DNA of 28,535 nucleotides. Origin: Solirubrobacteraceae bacterium (GTDB lineage: Bacteria; Actinomycetota; Thermoleophilia; Solirubrobacterales; Solirubrobacteraceae). Shown one piece after another: positions 13,220 to 20,948 of the stretch (position 1 is the stretch's first letter; every line of letters begins with the position of its first letter). A program made the translations under genes and the position numbers. The notes below the pieces were generated by a model. It was not told the DNA's origin. It saw only the letters and a program-made list of their open reading frames with translations, and ran no database searches. The DNA lies in the NCBI GenBank assembly GCA_016462625.1, contig JAEMSV010000047.1, positions 1-28,535 of the forward strand. Reading direction: 5' to 3'.

Positions 13220-14161
13220 ATGGCCCTTCCTGACGTCCCCCTCCTGCGGCACGGTTGCCGCACCACGTTCCTCGTCCTCGCCGTGCTCGCGCTCGTCGCG
13301 CCGGGCTGCGGCGCGGGCCCCGGCCAGGAGGCCGGCAACGTCCAGCTGCTCGTGACCGAGGGCTTCGGCGAGGCGGAGCTGCTGCGAGTGCCGGCGCCCG
13401 AGCGGGGCGACGGCGACAGCATCGTGGACCTGCTGCGGGCCAACGCCAAGGTCGAGCTCGACGGCGACACGGTCGTCGGCGTGCGCGGCAAGGCGGCGGC
13501 GGACGATTCCGGCTGGTTTGCCTACGTCAACGGTGTCGCTCCCGACGAGGCGCCGGCGAAGACCGACCTCGAGGACGGTGCGCGCATCTGGTGGGACCTC
13601 CATCGCCGTGGGATTCCGGTCCGCGCGGTCGTCGGCGCGTACCCCGAGCCCTTCCGGACCGGCCTCGAGGGGCGGCGGTTCCCGCTGCGCATCGAGTGCT
13701 CGGACGTGCAGAGCAAGGCGTGCGATCAGGTCGCGGCCGCGTTCTCGAAGCTGGGGATCGTCGCCGCCCGCGGCGGCCTGGGCACGACCGCGGGGGAGGA
13801 GACGCTGCGGGTGCTCGTCGGCCGGTGGTCGAAGCTCCGCTCGCGCGACGAGGTCGCCGAGAGCCTGGCGGGCCGGCCCGGGGCCAGCGGCGTCTTCGCG
13901 CAGTTCGCCGACGGGGGCCGGACCCTCGTCACCTTCGACGCCGCGGGCCGGCCGGTGCAGCGCCTTGGTGCGGGCACGGGCCTCGTCGCCGCAGGGCGGA
14001 TCGAGCATTACGGCCCGACCTGGCTGGTCACCGGTACGGACGACGCGGGGGTCGACAGCGCCGTGCTTGCACTCGACGAGTCCGCACTGGACAGCAAGTT
14101 CGCGCTCGCGGTCTCGGAGAATCGCGGGATCGCGCTACCCGAGAACCCTGGTACCGGGTAG
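13220..14161 (+). CDS. DUF4430 (transcobalamin-like) putative lipoprotein
   Basis: A 313-aa exported protein. The N-terminus (…TTFLVLAVLALVAPGC) looks like a lipoprotein signal with Cys30, though the lipobox (VAPGC) is not ideal. Residues ~40-130 fit DUF4430: a 'GDSIVDLLRANAKVEL' helix, 'GWFAYVNGVAPDEAPAKTDLEDGARIWWDLHRR' with the characteristic G-W-x-x-x-V-N-G and D-G-x-x-x-W. This domain is related to the C-terminal beta domain of transcobalamin and intrinsic factor. The remaining ~180 residues match nothing I know, with two Cys (160, 168) close together. It is divergent from pduO-cobT-cobS, which makes extracytoplasmic corrinoid binding a reasonable inference. ATG 13220 was chosen; upstream open frame is antisense to pduO. 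Confidence 0.8.
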   Translation: MALPDVPLLRHGCRTTFLVLAVLALVAPGCGAGPGQEAGNVQLLVTEGFGEAELLRVPAPERGDGDSIVDLLRANAKVELDGDTVVGVRGKAAADDSGWFAYVNGVAPDEAPAKTDLEDGARIWWDLHRRGIPVRAVVGAYPEPFRTGLEGRRFPLRIECSDVQSKACDQVAAAFSKLGIVAARGGLGTTAGEETLRVLVGRWSKLRSRDEVAESLAGRPGASGVFAQFADGGRTLVTFDAAGRPVQRLGAGTGLVAAGRIEHYGPTWLVTGTDDAGVDSAVLALDESALDSKFALAVSENRGIALPENPGTG

Positions 14162-14163
14162 TT

Positions 14164-14187
14164 CGCCCGCCATTTCCAACCCGGGCG
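14164..14187 (+). terminator. Weak hairpin after the DUF4430 gene
   Basis: CGCCCG (14164-14169) and CGGGCG (14182-14187) can form a 6-bp stem with a 12-nt loop, 2 nt after the stop codon. No T-tract follows. It may partly insulate the pnt operon. Confidence 0.3.
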
Positions 14188-14224
14188 GCATGACATTCCC
14201 ACTATGGGGTAGCTTTCCCGCCCC

Positions 14225-15355
14225 ATGCGAGTAGGTGTCCCCAAGGAGACCGCCGCGGGCGAGCACAGGGTTGCGCTCGTCCCCGAGGTCGTCAAGAAGC
14301 TTTCCGCCGCCGGCCATGAGGTCGTCGTGCAACCCGGTGCCGGCGCTGGGGCGATGATCCCCGATGCGCTCTTCACCGACGCCGGTGCGACGCTCGGCGA
14401 GGACGTCTGGACCGCCGACGTCGTCGTGAAGGTCGCGCCGCCCACCGATGAGGAGATCGGCAAGCTCGGCTCCGGCACGTTGCTCGTCGGGTTCCTCGAG
14501 CCGCTGACCAACGGCGCCGCGATCAACGCGCTGGCCGCCGCGAAGGTCACGGCGTTCGCGATGGAGGCCATCCCGCGCATCACCCGCGCGCAGTCGATGG
14601 ACGCGCTCTCGTCGCAGTCCAACGTCGCCGGGTACAAGGCCGTCCTGCTCGCGACGAACGAGATCGGCCGCTTCATGCCGATGCTCATGACCGCCGCCGG
14701 CACGATCCGCCCCGCGAAGGTCCTGGTGCTCGGCGCCGGCGTCGCGGGCCTGCAGGCCATCGCGACCGCGCGCCGCCTCGGCGCCGTCGTCGTCGGCTAC
14801 GACGTCCGCTCCGCCGTCAAGGAGCAGGTCGAGTCGCTCGGCGCCCAGTTCCTCGAGCTCGAGGCCGGCAAGGGCGCGGAGGGTGAGGGCGGCTACGCCC
14901 GCGAGCTCACCGACGAGGAGAAGGCCGCCCAGCAGCAGGAGCTCACGGACGCCATCGGGGGGTTCGACGTGGTCATCACGACCGCGCTCGTTCCGGGCCG
15001 TCCCGCGCCGAAGCTCATCTCGGCCGAGGCCGTCGAGAAGATGCCGCCCGGCGCTGTGATCGTCGACCTGGCGGGCATCGCCGGCGGCAACTGCGAGCTG
15101 ACCGAGCCCGGCGAGACCGTCGTCAAGCACGACGTGACCATCGCCGCGCCGCTGAACCTTCCCGCGACGATGGCCGAGCACGCCTCGTCGCTGTATGCCC
15201 GCAACGTCCAGGCACTGCTGGAGCTGTTCCTCGATGAGGAGAAGCAGGGCGTGAGCCTTGACTTCGAGGACGAGATCATCGCCGGCGCGTGCATCACGCG
15301 CGAAGGCGAGATCGTCCACGAGGGCGCCAAGCAGACGGCCGCCGCGACCGCCTGA
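14225..15355 (+). CDS. pntAA: NAD(P) transhydrogenase, alpha subunit part 1 (NAD-binding domain I)
   Basis: A 376-aa soluble dI component of the proton-translocating transhydrogenase, which transfers hydride from NADH to NADP+. Signatures are 'RVGVPKETAAGEHRVALVPEVVKKL', 'RAQSMDALSSQSNVAGYKAVLLA', the Rossmann 'VLVLGAGVAGLQAIATARRLGAVVVGYDVR', and 'PGRPAPKLISAEAVEKMPPGAVIVDLA'. It is the first gene of pntAA-pntAB-pntB, the three-polypeptide arrangement found in many actinobacteria and alphaproteobacteria. TAGCTT (14210-14215) ends 9 nt before ATG 14225 and is a plausible -10 for a near-leaderless message. Confidence 0.96.
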   Translation: MRVGVPKETAAGEHRVALVPEVVKKLSAAGHEVVVQPGAGAGAMIPDALFTDAGATLGEDVWTADVVVKVAPPTDEEIGKLGSGTLLVGFLEPLTNGAAINALAAAKVTAFAMEAIPRITRAQSMDALSSQSNVAGYKAVLLATNEIGRFMPMLMTAAGTIRPAKVLVLGAGVAGLQAIATARRLGAVVVGYDVRSAVKEQVESLGAQFLELEAGKGAEGEGGYARELTDEEKAAQQQELTDAIGGFDVVITTALVPGRPAPKLISAEAVEKMPPGAVIVDLAGIAGGNCELTEPGETVVKHDVTIAAPLNLPATMAEHASSLYARNVQALLELFLDEEKQGVSLDFEDEIIAGACITREGEIVHEGAKQTAAATA

Positions 15356-15369
15356 CCTGAGGAGCAGTC

Positions 15370-15687
15370 ATGGACTACCTGACCCTGGCCACGACCGCCG
15401 CTGAGCGGACGCCGATCATCACGCTGCTGGCGATCGTCGTGCTCGCCGGCTTCGTCGGCTTCTTCGTCATCAGCAAGGTGCCGAACACGCTGCACACGCC
15501 GCTCATGTCGGCAACCAACGCGATCCACGGCATCGTGATCCTCGGCGGCATCATCGCCATGTACACGGCCGACAGCCCGCTCAGCAAGGTGCTGCTGGTC
15601 ATCGCGATCGCGTTCGGCACGATCAACGTCGTCGGCGGCTTCCTGGTCACGGACCGCATGCTCGAGATGTTCAAGAAGAAGGACTAG
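15370..15687 (+). CDS. pntAB: NAD(P) transhydrogenase, alpha subunit part 2 (membrane domain)
   Basis: A 105-aa membrane component with three to four hydrophobic segments ('LLAIVVLAGFVGFFVIS', 'AIHGIVILGGIIAMYTA', 'VLLVIAIAFGTINVVGGFLVTDRMLEMF'). The final 'NVVGGFLVTDRML(E)MFK' is a PntAB hallmark. It supplies part of the proton channel. It lies 14 nt after pntAA with a GAGGAG ribosome site before ATG 15370. Confidence 0.96.
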   Translation: MDYLTLATTAAERTPIITLLAIVVLAGFVGFFVISKVPNTLHTPLMSATNAIHGIVILGGIIAMYTADSPLSKVLLVIAIAFGTINVVGGFLVTDRMLEMFKKKD

Positions 15688-15695
15688 CTCGGACC

Positions 15696-17108
15696 ATGCT
15701 CGCCACCACCTTCATCCAGGACGACAACTTCATCAACGCGGCGTACATCGTCGCGTTCACGCTCTTCATCGTCGGCCTCTCGCAGGTCACCAGCCCGCAG
15801 ACCGCGGTCCGGGGCAACCGCATCGCCGCGTGGGGCATGCTCCTCGCCGTCGTTGCGACGTTCCTCTACCAGGACGCAGGCAACTGGTGGCTGATCGCGA
15901 TCGGCATCGTCGTCGGCACCGCCGTCGGCGTCCCGAGCGCGCGCAACGTGAAGATGACCGCGATGCCGCAGCTCGTCGCGATCTTCAACGGCGTGGGCGG
16001 CGGCGCGATCGCGCTCATCGCCTGGGCCGAGTTCCGCGCGGCGGACGGCCACCTCTCCGACGAGCTGGCGGTCGGTATCCCGCTCGTCTTCGCGGCGATC
16101 GTCGGCTCGATCTCGTTCTGGGGCTCGAACATCGCGTTCGCCAAGCTCCAGGAGCTCATCGACGGCAAGCCCAAGAAGGTCCCGGGCGGTGCCTGGCTGA
16201 ACCTCGCCCTGCTGATCGGCGCGATCGCCTGCGGCGTGCTGATCCTCACCGGCTCCACGTCGGAGGGCCTGTTCATCGGGCTGCTCGTGCTCGCAGGGAT
16301 CCTCGGCAACCTGTTCGTCCTGCCGATCGGCGGCGCGGACATGCCCGTCGTCATCTCGACCCTGAACGCCTTCACTGGTCTCTCGGCCGCGGCGGCCGGT
16401 ATCGCGCTCGACAACACCGCGCTCATCGTGGCCGGCATGATCGTCGGCGCGTCCGGCACGATCCTGACCGACCAGATGGCGAAGGCCATGAACCGCACGA
16501 TCCCGTCGGTGCTGCTCGGTGGCTTCGGCGGTGGCGGCGGCGACGTCCCCGCGGCGGTCTCCGGTGCCGGCGGCGGAACGGTGCGCTCGACGAGTGCGGC
16601 CGACGTCGCGATCCAGCTCGCCTACGCGCGCCAGGTCGTCGTCGTCCCGGGCTACGGCATGGCGGTCTCGCAGGCTCAGCACGCGGTCCGCGAGCTCTCC
16701 AAAGCGCTGGAGGGCAAGAACGTCGAGGTCAAGTTCGCCATCCACCCCGTTGCAGGTCGCATGCCCGGTCACATGAACGTCCTCCTCGCGGAGGCCGATG
16801 TGCCGTACGACCAGCTCAAGGAGATGGACGAGATCAACGGCGAGTTCGGGCGCACCGACGTCTCGCTCGTCATCGGCGCGAACGACGTCACGAACCCCGA
16901 CGCACGCAACAAGGCCGATTCGCCCATCTACGGGATGCCGATCCTCAACGTCGACGAGTCGGCGTCGGTCATCGTCCTGAAGCGCTCGATGTCCAGCGGT
17001 TTCGCCGGGATCGACAACCCGCTCTTCGTCAACCCGAAGACGCAGATGCTCTTCGGCGACGCCAAGGGCAGCATCACCGAGATCACCTCGGAGCTGGCCA
17101 ACCTCTAG
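15696..17108 (+). CDS. pntB: NAD(P) transhydrogenase, beta subunit
   Basis: A 470-aa protein. The N-terminal half (~1-265) is the multi-helix membrane domain ('VAIFNGVGGGAIALIAW', 'LVLAGILGNLFVLPIGGADMPVVISTLNAFTGLSAAAAG'). The C-terminal half is the NADP(H)-binding dIII ('VVVPGYGMAVSQAQHAVRELSKAL', 'VAGRMPGHMNVLLAEADVPYDQL', 'VIGANDVTNPDAR', 'SSGFAGIDNPLFVNPKTQMLFGDAK'). All expected blocks are present, so the complex should be functional and supply NADPH for lipid and redox enzymes. It starts 8 nt after pntAB. Confidence 0.96.
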   Translation: MLATTFIQDDNFINAAYIVAFTLFIVGLSQVTSPQTAVRGNRIAAWGMLLAVVATFLYQDAGNWWLIAIGIVVGTAVGVPSARNVKMTAMPQLVAIFNGVGGGAIALIAWAEFRAADGHLSDELAVGIPLVFAAIVGSISFWGSNIAFAKLQELIDGKPKKVPGGAWLNLALLIGAIACGVLILTGSTSEGLFIGLLVLAGILGNLFVLPIGGADMPVVISTLNAFTGLSAAAAGIALDNTALIVAGMIVGASGTILTDQMAKAMNRTIPSVLLGGFGGGGGDVPAAVSGAGGGTVRSTSAADVAIQLAYARQVVVVPGYGMAVSQAQHAVRELSKALEGKNVEVKFAIHPVAGRMPGHMNVLLAEADVPYDQLKEMDEINGEFGRTDVSLVIGANDVTNPDARNKADSPIYGMPILNVDESASVIVLKRSMSSGFAGIDNPLFVNPKTQMLFGDAKGSITEITSELANL

Positions 17109-17122
17109 CCGTTCGGTCGCAC

Positions 17123-17147
17123 GCCCCCGCCGTCTGTCGGTGGGGGC
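17123..17147 (+). terminator. Terminator hairpin of the pnt operon
   Basis: GCCCCCGCCG / CGGTGGGGGC forms a 10-bp stem (one G-T wobble) with a 5-nt loop, 14 nt after the pntB stop. Only TTGCG follows, so it lacks a full T-tract. Confidence 0.65.
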
Positions 17148-17182
17148 TTGCGTCCCGCGGCCATTGGGCCGATGATGCACGC

Positions 17183-17596
17183 ATGGGGGAGCTACCGCTC
17201 CTAGTTCGGTGTCTGCTGGCAGCCGCACTCGCTGCCACGATCGTCTGGGCATTCTTCGGTCGGGCGCCGCGTCGCTGCGTTCCGGTCCGGGCCGTCGTGT
17301 GGACGGGGTCGCTGGGTGTGGCCTGTTACGCGGCAGCCGCGCTCGCCGTGGCGTTCGGACGTGGTGAGGCCGCGCTCCTGATGGCGTTCGCCGTCGAGGG
17401 CCTGTGCGCGACCGTCTGGCTGGCGCGGGGTGTCCCGCGTGACGAGGGCGAGGACGATGACGGCGGAGGCGGAGGCGGCCGGCCGAAGCATCCGACTGGC
17501 CCGTCCCCGATCGATTGGGAGCAGTTCGACCGTGATCGCGCGGCGTGGTCGCGGCGCACCGGGTCGCACCCGCGGCCGCCCGAGCGCGTGGCCTAG
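17183..17596 (+). CDS. Small membrane protein of unknown function
   Basis: 137 aa with three predicted transmembrane helices (residues ~6-25, 38-58, 62-82). An acidic-glycine linker (DEGEDDDGGGGGG, ~87-99) and a conserved-looking cytoplasmic tail 'PIDWEQFDRDRAAWSRR' follow. I recognise no named family. The start at ATG 17183 is the only sensible one; a GATGAT sequence 6 nt upstream is one base short of the TANNNT box. The open frame upstream of 17183 is a shadow of pntB. Its TAG stop overlaps the TAG stop of the convergent hydrolase in a single CTAG. Confidence 0.7.
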   Translation: MGELPLLVRCLLAAALAATIVWAFFGRAPRRCVPVRAVVWTGSLGVACYAAAALAVAFGRGEAALLMAFAVEGLCATVWLARGVPRDEGEDDDGGGGGGRPKHPTGPSPIDWEQFDRDRAAWSRRTGSHPRPPERVA

Positions 17597-18453
17597 AACC
17601 GCGCTGCGATCCAGTCCAGGACGCGCGTGAACGCGAGCTCGGCCAGTGGAGTCCCGCTGCTCAGGAAGCTGTGCGGCGCCTCGGGCCAGATCTGCAGCTC
17701 CGCGTCGGGGAGGCGCTCGGCCAGCAGCCGGGAGTCGTCGAGGAGCGGGTCGAGCGCGCCGACGGTCAGTAGAGCCGGCGGGAGGCCGCGCAGGTCTTCG
17801 TACAGGGGAGAGAACGCGGGGTCGCGCAGGGCATCGCCGATCACGCCGGGCAGCGCGAGCTCGGCGAAGGCGTCGAGCCATGTCCGCGTGAGGAGCAGCG
17901 TCTCCTCCGTGGCCGCCCGGGCGCTGGCCGTGCCCGCAAGGTCGTAGCGTCCGCAGTCCAGGTGCATCCCGGCCAGCGGGACCTCCGAGCGCAGCCGGAT
18001 CGCGGCGGAGAGCGCCAGGTGTGCCCCAGCCGACGTCCCGGCGAGGACGAGCGGCAGCTCCGGCCATCGCGCCGCCGCCCAGCGCACGGCCGCGACGCAG
18101 TCGGAGATCTCCTCGCGCAGGGTCACGTCCGGCGCGAGCCGGTAGGCCGGACTCACCACGACGGCACGGCACGCCCGGGCGATGCGGTCGTTCAGCCGAT
18201 CGTCGTGCGCAGGGGTCCCGACCGCGAACCCGCCTCCGTGGACCCGCACCACCAACCCGACGGGGTGGTCGGGCACGAACATCCGAGCGTGGCCGAGGTC
18301 GACCGGCGTGAGGACGAGGTCCGCGGGCTCGGGCGGTCGCGCGCGGATCTCCGCGAGCCCCTCAGGCGTCCGCGGGTCGGGGTGCGTCATCCGCGCGAGC
18401 TCGGCGTTGCACCTGCGCTGCGTGGCGCGGACGGAGGGATCGACGTCGATCAC
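17593..18453 (-). CDS. Alpha/beta hydrolase, HSL (hormone-sensitive lipase) type esterase
   Basis: A 286-aa carboxylesterase of family IV. The oxyanion motif HGGG is at residues 72-75, the nucleophile elbow GTSAG at 139-143 (Ser141), acid Asp235 in 'GALDPLLDDS', and base His261 in 'EAPHSFL'. The N-terminal cap region (~1-50) is short. It should hydrolyse short- to medium-chain acyl esters in the cytoplasm. The start is GTG 18453; TAGGTT (18468-18463) lies 9 nt upstream and overlaps the -10 of the divergent DUF72 gene. Confidence 0.92.
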   Translation of the reverse strand: MIDVDPSVRATQRRCNAELARMTHPDPRTPEGLAEIRARPPEPADLVLTPVDLGHARMFVPDHPVGLVVRVHGGGFAVGTPAHDDRLNDRIARACRAVVVSPAYRLAPDVTLREEISDCVAAVRWAAARWPELPLVLAGTSAGAHLALSAAIRLRSEVPLAGMHLDCGRYDLAGTASARAATEETLLLTRTWLDAFAELALPGVIGDALRDPAFSPLYEDLRGLPPALLTVGALDPLLDDSRLLAERLPDAELQIWPEAPHSFLSSGTPLAELAFTRVLDWIAARF

Positions 18454-18479
18454 GAGCGCCGCAACCTACTCTGAGCACC
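18454..18479. promoter_or_regulatory. 26-bp divergent promoter with overlapping -10 boxes
   Basis: Minus-strand TAGGTT (18468-18463, for the hydrolase) and plus-strand TACTCT (18467-18472, for DUF72) share two base pairs. Both are 7-9 nt from their start codons. Only one polymerase could open this DNA at a time. Confidence 0.6.
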
Positions 18480-19400
18480 GTGAGCGGCCGCATCGTCGTC
18501 GGGACCTCCAGCTGGGCCGATCCCGGCTTCATCAAGACCTGGTACCCGCCGGGACTGCCCGCCCGTGACCGGCTGCAGTTCTACGCCGACCGCTACGAGG
18601 GCGTCGAGGTCAACGCGAGCTTCTATGCGGTTCCCGAGGTCAAGACCGTCGAGCGATGGGTGCAGATCACGCCGCCGGACTTCACGTTCGACTTCAAGCT
18701 GCACCGCCTGCTCAGCCGCCACTCGGCGCCGATCGAGTCGTTGCCTCCTGACCTGCGCGACCTGGCCGAGACGTCGAGCCGGGGCCGAGCTGTCTTGTCC
18801 GAGGAGCTCGAGGAGGCGGTGGTCAGTGCGGTGAAGGCCTCGATCGCGCCCGTCGACAAGGCCGGCAAGCTCTCGGCGCTGCTGCTGCAGCTGTCTCCGT
18901 CGTTTGCGCCCAAGAAGCACGAGCTCGCGGAGATCGGCCCGATGATCGAGGCGTTCCGGCCGCACGTCGTCGCGGTCGAGTTCCGCCATCGCGGCTGGGT
19001 CGAGGGCGACCGCTTCCCGAAGACGCTGGCATGGCTCGAGGAGCACGGTGCCGCCTTCGTGTGCACGGACTCGCCACAGGGCGAGGCCCCGACGATGATG
19101 CCGCCGGTCGACGCGGTCACGCATCCCGACGTGGCGTACCTGCGGATGCACGGGCGCAACGTCGAGGGCTACGCGAAGGGCAAGAGCGTCGCCGAGCGGT
19201 TCGACTGGGACTACGGCGACGGCGAGCTGCGCGAGATCGAGCGCCGCGCCGAGGGACTCGCGGAGGAGTCGGGCCAGGTCCGGATGATGTTCAACAACAA
19301 CAAGGACGATCTCGCCCCGCAGGCCGCTACCCGCATGCGCATCCTGCTCGGCCAGGATCCCGGCCCGCCCGCGGGTTCGCCGCAGGGTGCGCTGATCTAG
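18480..19400 (+). CDS. DUF72 (YecE-like) protein
   Basis: 306 aa, a TIM-barrel-like DUF72 protein. Family signatures are 'VVGTSSWADPGFIKTWYPPGLPARDRLQFYADRYEGVEVNASFYAVP', 'FDFKLHRLLSRH', 'LLLQLSPSF', 'VAVEFRHRGW', and 'YLRMHGRN'. Near the C-terminus the usual short 'FNNxxxGhAxxNA' block reads 'FNNNKDDLAPQAATRMR'. Biochemical function is unknown for the family, although a nuclease or sugar-phosphate role has been suggested from the fold. The start is GTG 18480, with TACTCT 7 nt upstream. Its stop shares CTAG with the convergent RTX-like gene. Confidence 0.92.
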   Translation: MSGRIVVGTSSWADPGFIKTWYPPGLPARDRLQFYADRYEGVEVNASFYAVPEVKTVERWVQITPPDFTFDFKLHRLLSRHSAPIESLPPDLRDLAETSSRGRAVLSEELEEAVVSAVKASIAPVDKAGKLSALLLQLSPSFAPKKHELAEIGPMIEAFRPHVVAVEFRHRGWVEGDRFPKTLAWLEEHGAAFVCTDSPQGEAPTMMPPVDAVTHPDVAYLRMHGRNVEGYAKGKSVAERFDWDYGDGELREIERRAEGLAEESGQVRMMFNNNKDDLAPQAATRMRILLGQDPGPPAGSPQGALI

Positions 19401-20908
19401 CGGGAGATCCGCTCGCAGCTGGAGCCGAGCACCTCGTCGTGCCGGTCCAGGTGCACGGTGTCGTAGCCGCTCCCGCAGCGCACGCGGTCGCGCGTGCCGT
19501 CGACGAGGTTCACGATGTCGTTGCCCGGGCCGGCGTTGACGCGGTCGCGGTTCATGCCGCCCCAGATGCGGTCGTTGCCCGGGCCGCCTCTGATGGTGTC
19601 CCGGCCGCGGTCACCGGTCAGGCGGTCGCCGCCGCTGCCGCCGTAGATCCGGTCGTTGCCCTTGCGGCCGGCGATCACGTCGCGACCGGGGCCGCCGGAG
19701 AGGGCGTCGTGACCGGCCTGGCCCTCGAGGACGTCGTCGCCTCCCTCCCCGAACACGCGGTCGTTGCCCGATCCGCCCAGCAGCTTGTCGTCGCCGCCGC
19801 GCCCGTAGACGAGGTCGGCGCCGGCCATGCTCATGATCTTCTCGGCGCCGCTGGTGCCGACCATGCGCTGCCCGGCCTTGTTGCCGGTGATCAGCCGGAG
19901 GCCGTCGTAGCCCGGGTCGCGCGGGGGAGAGCCGGCGAGGATCACGGTCTCGCAGTTGACGATGCGGCCGCGCTCGCGATCGACGACGTCGACGTAGGCG
20001 GTGTCTTCGCCGGGACCGCAGTCGATGCGTGCGTCGGCGAGCTCGTCGGTCTCGTCGGCGGTGTAGGCCTCGCCGTCGGCGGGCGCCGGGACGAGGTCTG
20101 CGGCGTTCACCGTGTCGAAGCCGTCGCCGCCGAGCAACACGTCCTGGCCGGGACCGCCCTCGACGCTGTCGTTGCCGCTGCCCCCGCGGATCGTGTCGTT
20201 GCCGCGGCCGCCGGCGAGGATGTCGCCGCCGGAGTCGCCGCGGAGGGAGTCCTTGCCGCTGCTGGCGATGATGTTGTCGTCGCCCGGGCCGCCGCGCAGG
20301 ATGTCGCTGCCGCTGCCGCCGAGGAGCGTGTCGGCGCCGCCGTCGCCCCAGATGCGGTCGGTGGCGTTGCCGCCGGAGATCCAGTCGTCGCCTGGCCCGC
20401 CGCGGGCGCGGTCGTGGCCGAACTCGAGGGAGATGCGGTCGGCGCCGTTGTCGCCGCGGGCGCGGTCGTTGCCCGCGCCGGCGCGGATCCGGTCGTTGCC
20501 GGCTCCGCCGCGCAGCCGGTCGTCGCCGGTGCCGCCGGAGAGCAGGTCGGCACCGTCGCCGCCCCAGAGCTTGTCGTCGGCCGACTCGCCGTGAAGGCGG
20601 TCGCGGCCGCTGTTGCCGCTGAGCCGGTCGCGGTCCGAGCCGCCGAGCAGGCGGTCGTTCCCGGGTCCGCCGTAGAGCCGGTCACGCGAGCGCTGCCCCC
20701 GCAGCCCGTCGTTCCCGCCACGGCCGTACAGGCGGTCGCGGCCGGAGGTGCCGAGGATCAGGTCGCGGCCCGGGCCGCCGGTGGCGCGGGCGACGCTGTC
20801 GCCGAGCTTCGCGCGGACGACGCGCGGAGACTCCGCGGAGGCCGGCACGGCGGGGGAGACCAGCGCGGCAGCGCTGAGCACGGAGATGAGGGCGATGAGC
20901 CGGGACAC
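19397..20908 (-). CDS. Secreted RTX-like calcium-binding repeat protein, two repeat blocks
   Basis: 503 aa with a Sec signal peptide (…AAALVSPAVPASA), then RTX nonapeptide repeats of the GGxGxDxLx type. Block 1 covers ~45-270, a linker ~271-345, and block 2 ~346-487. Each block ends with the same cap: 'DCGPGEDTAYVDVVDRERGRIVNCETV' (~296-322) and 'RCGSGYDTVHLDRHDEVLGSSCERI' (~477-501). This shows a duplicated repeat-plus-cap module. Classical RTX proteins leave by type I secretion with a C-terminal signal; here a Sec signal is used and no type I exporter is nearby. The repeats bind Ca2+ in beta-rolls. Many repeats carry Arg ('GRDRL', 'GNDRI'), which is unusually basic. The start is GTG 20908 with AAGGAA just upstream. 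Confidence 0.9.
   Translation of the reverse strand: MSRLIALISVLSAAALVSPAVPASAESPRVVRAKLGDSVARATGGPGRDLILGTSGRDRLYGRGGNDGLRGQRSRDRLYGGPGNDRLLGGSDRDRLSGNSGRDRLHGESADDKLWGGDGADLLSGGTGDDRLRGGAGNDRIRAGAGNDRARGDNGADRISLEFGHDRARGGPGDDWISGGNATDRIWGDGGADTLLGGSGSDILRGGPGDDNIIASSGKDSLRGDSGGDILAGGRGNDTIRGGSGNDSVEGGPGQDVLLGGDGFDTVNAADLVPAPADGEAYTADETDELADARIDCGPGEDTAYVDVVDRERGRIVNCETVILAGSPPRDPGYDGLRLITGNKAGQRMVGTSGAEKIMSMAGADLVYGRGGDDKLLGGSGNDRVFGEGGDDVLEGQAGHDALSGGPGRDVIAGRKGNDRIYGGSGGDRLTGDRGRDTIRGGPGNDRIWGGMNRDRVNAGPGNDIVNLVDGTRDRVRCGSGYDTVHLDRHDEVLGSSCERISR
19560..20770. repeat. 27-bp periodic coding repeats of the RTX gene
   Basis: The nonapeptide repeats give a degenerate ~27-bp DNA periodicity rich in GGCGGC/GTCGTTGCC units, in two arrays (roughly 19430-19860 and 20100-20770) separated by non-repetitive DNA. 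The periodicity also creates a long but spurious antisense open frame. Confidence 0.7.
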
Positions 20909-20948
20909 GCTTCCTTCGTTTCTCGACCCGCCCGCGAGCGAGGTTGAG

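Noticed and set aside
15684..17252. 522-aa minus-strand frame opposite pntB
   Set aside because: Asp/Arg/Val-rich shadow of the well-supported pntB gene, typical of GC-rich codon bias.
19560..20770. CRISPR-like array
   Set aside because: The ~27-bp units are contiguous, in frame, degenerate, and encode RTX nonapeptides; there are no spacers.
19031..20947. 638-aa open frame antisense to the RTX gene (and overlapping DUF72)
   Set aside because: It consists of Val/Ala/Ala-rich low complexity created by the 27-bp periodicity of the RTX repeats on the other strand; no signal, no start site and no family.
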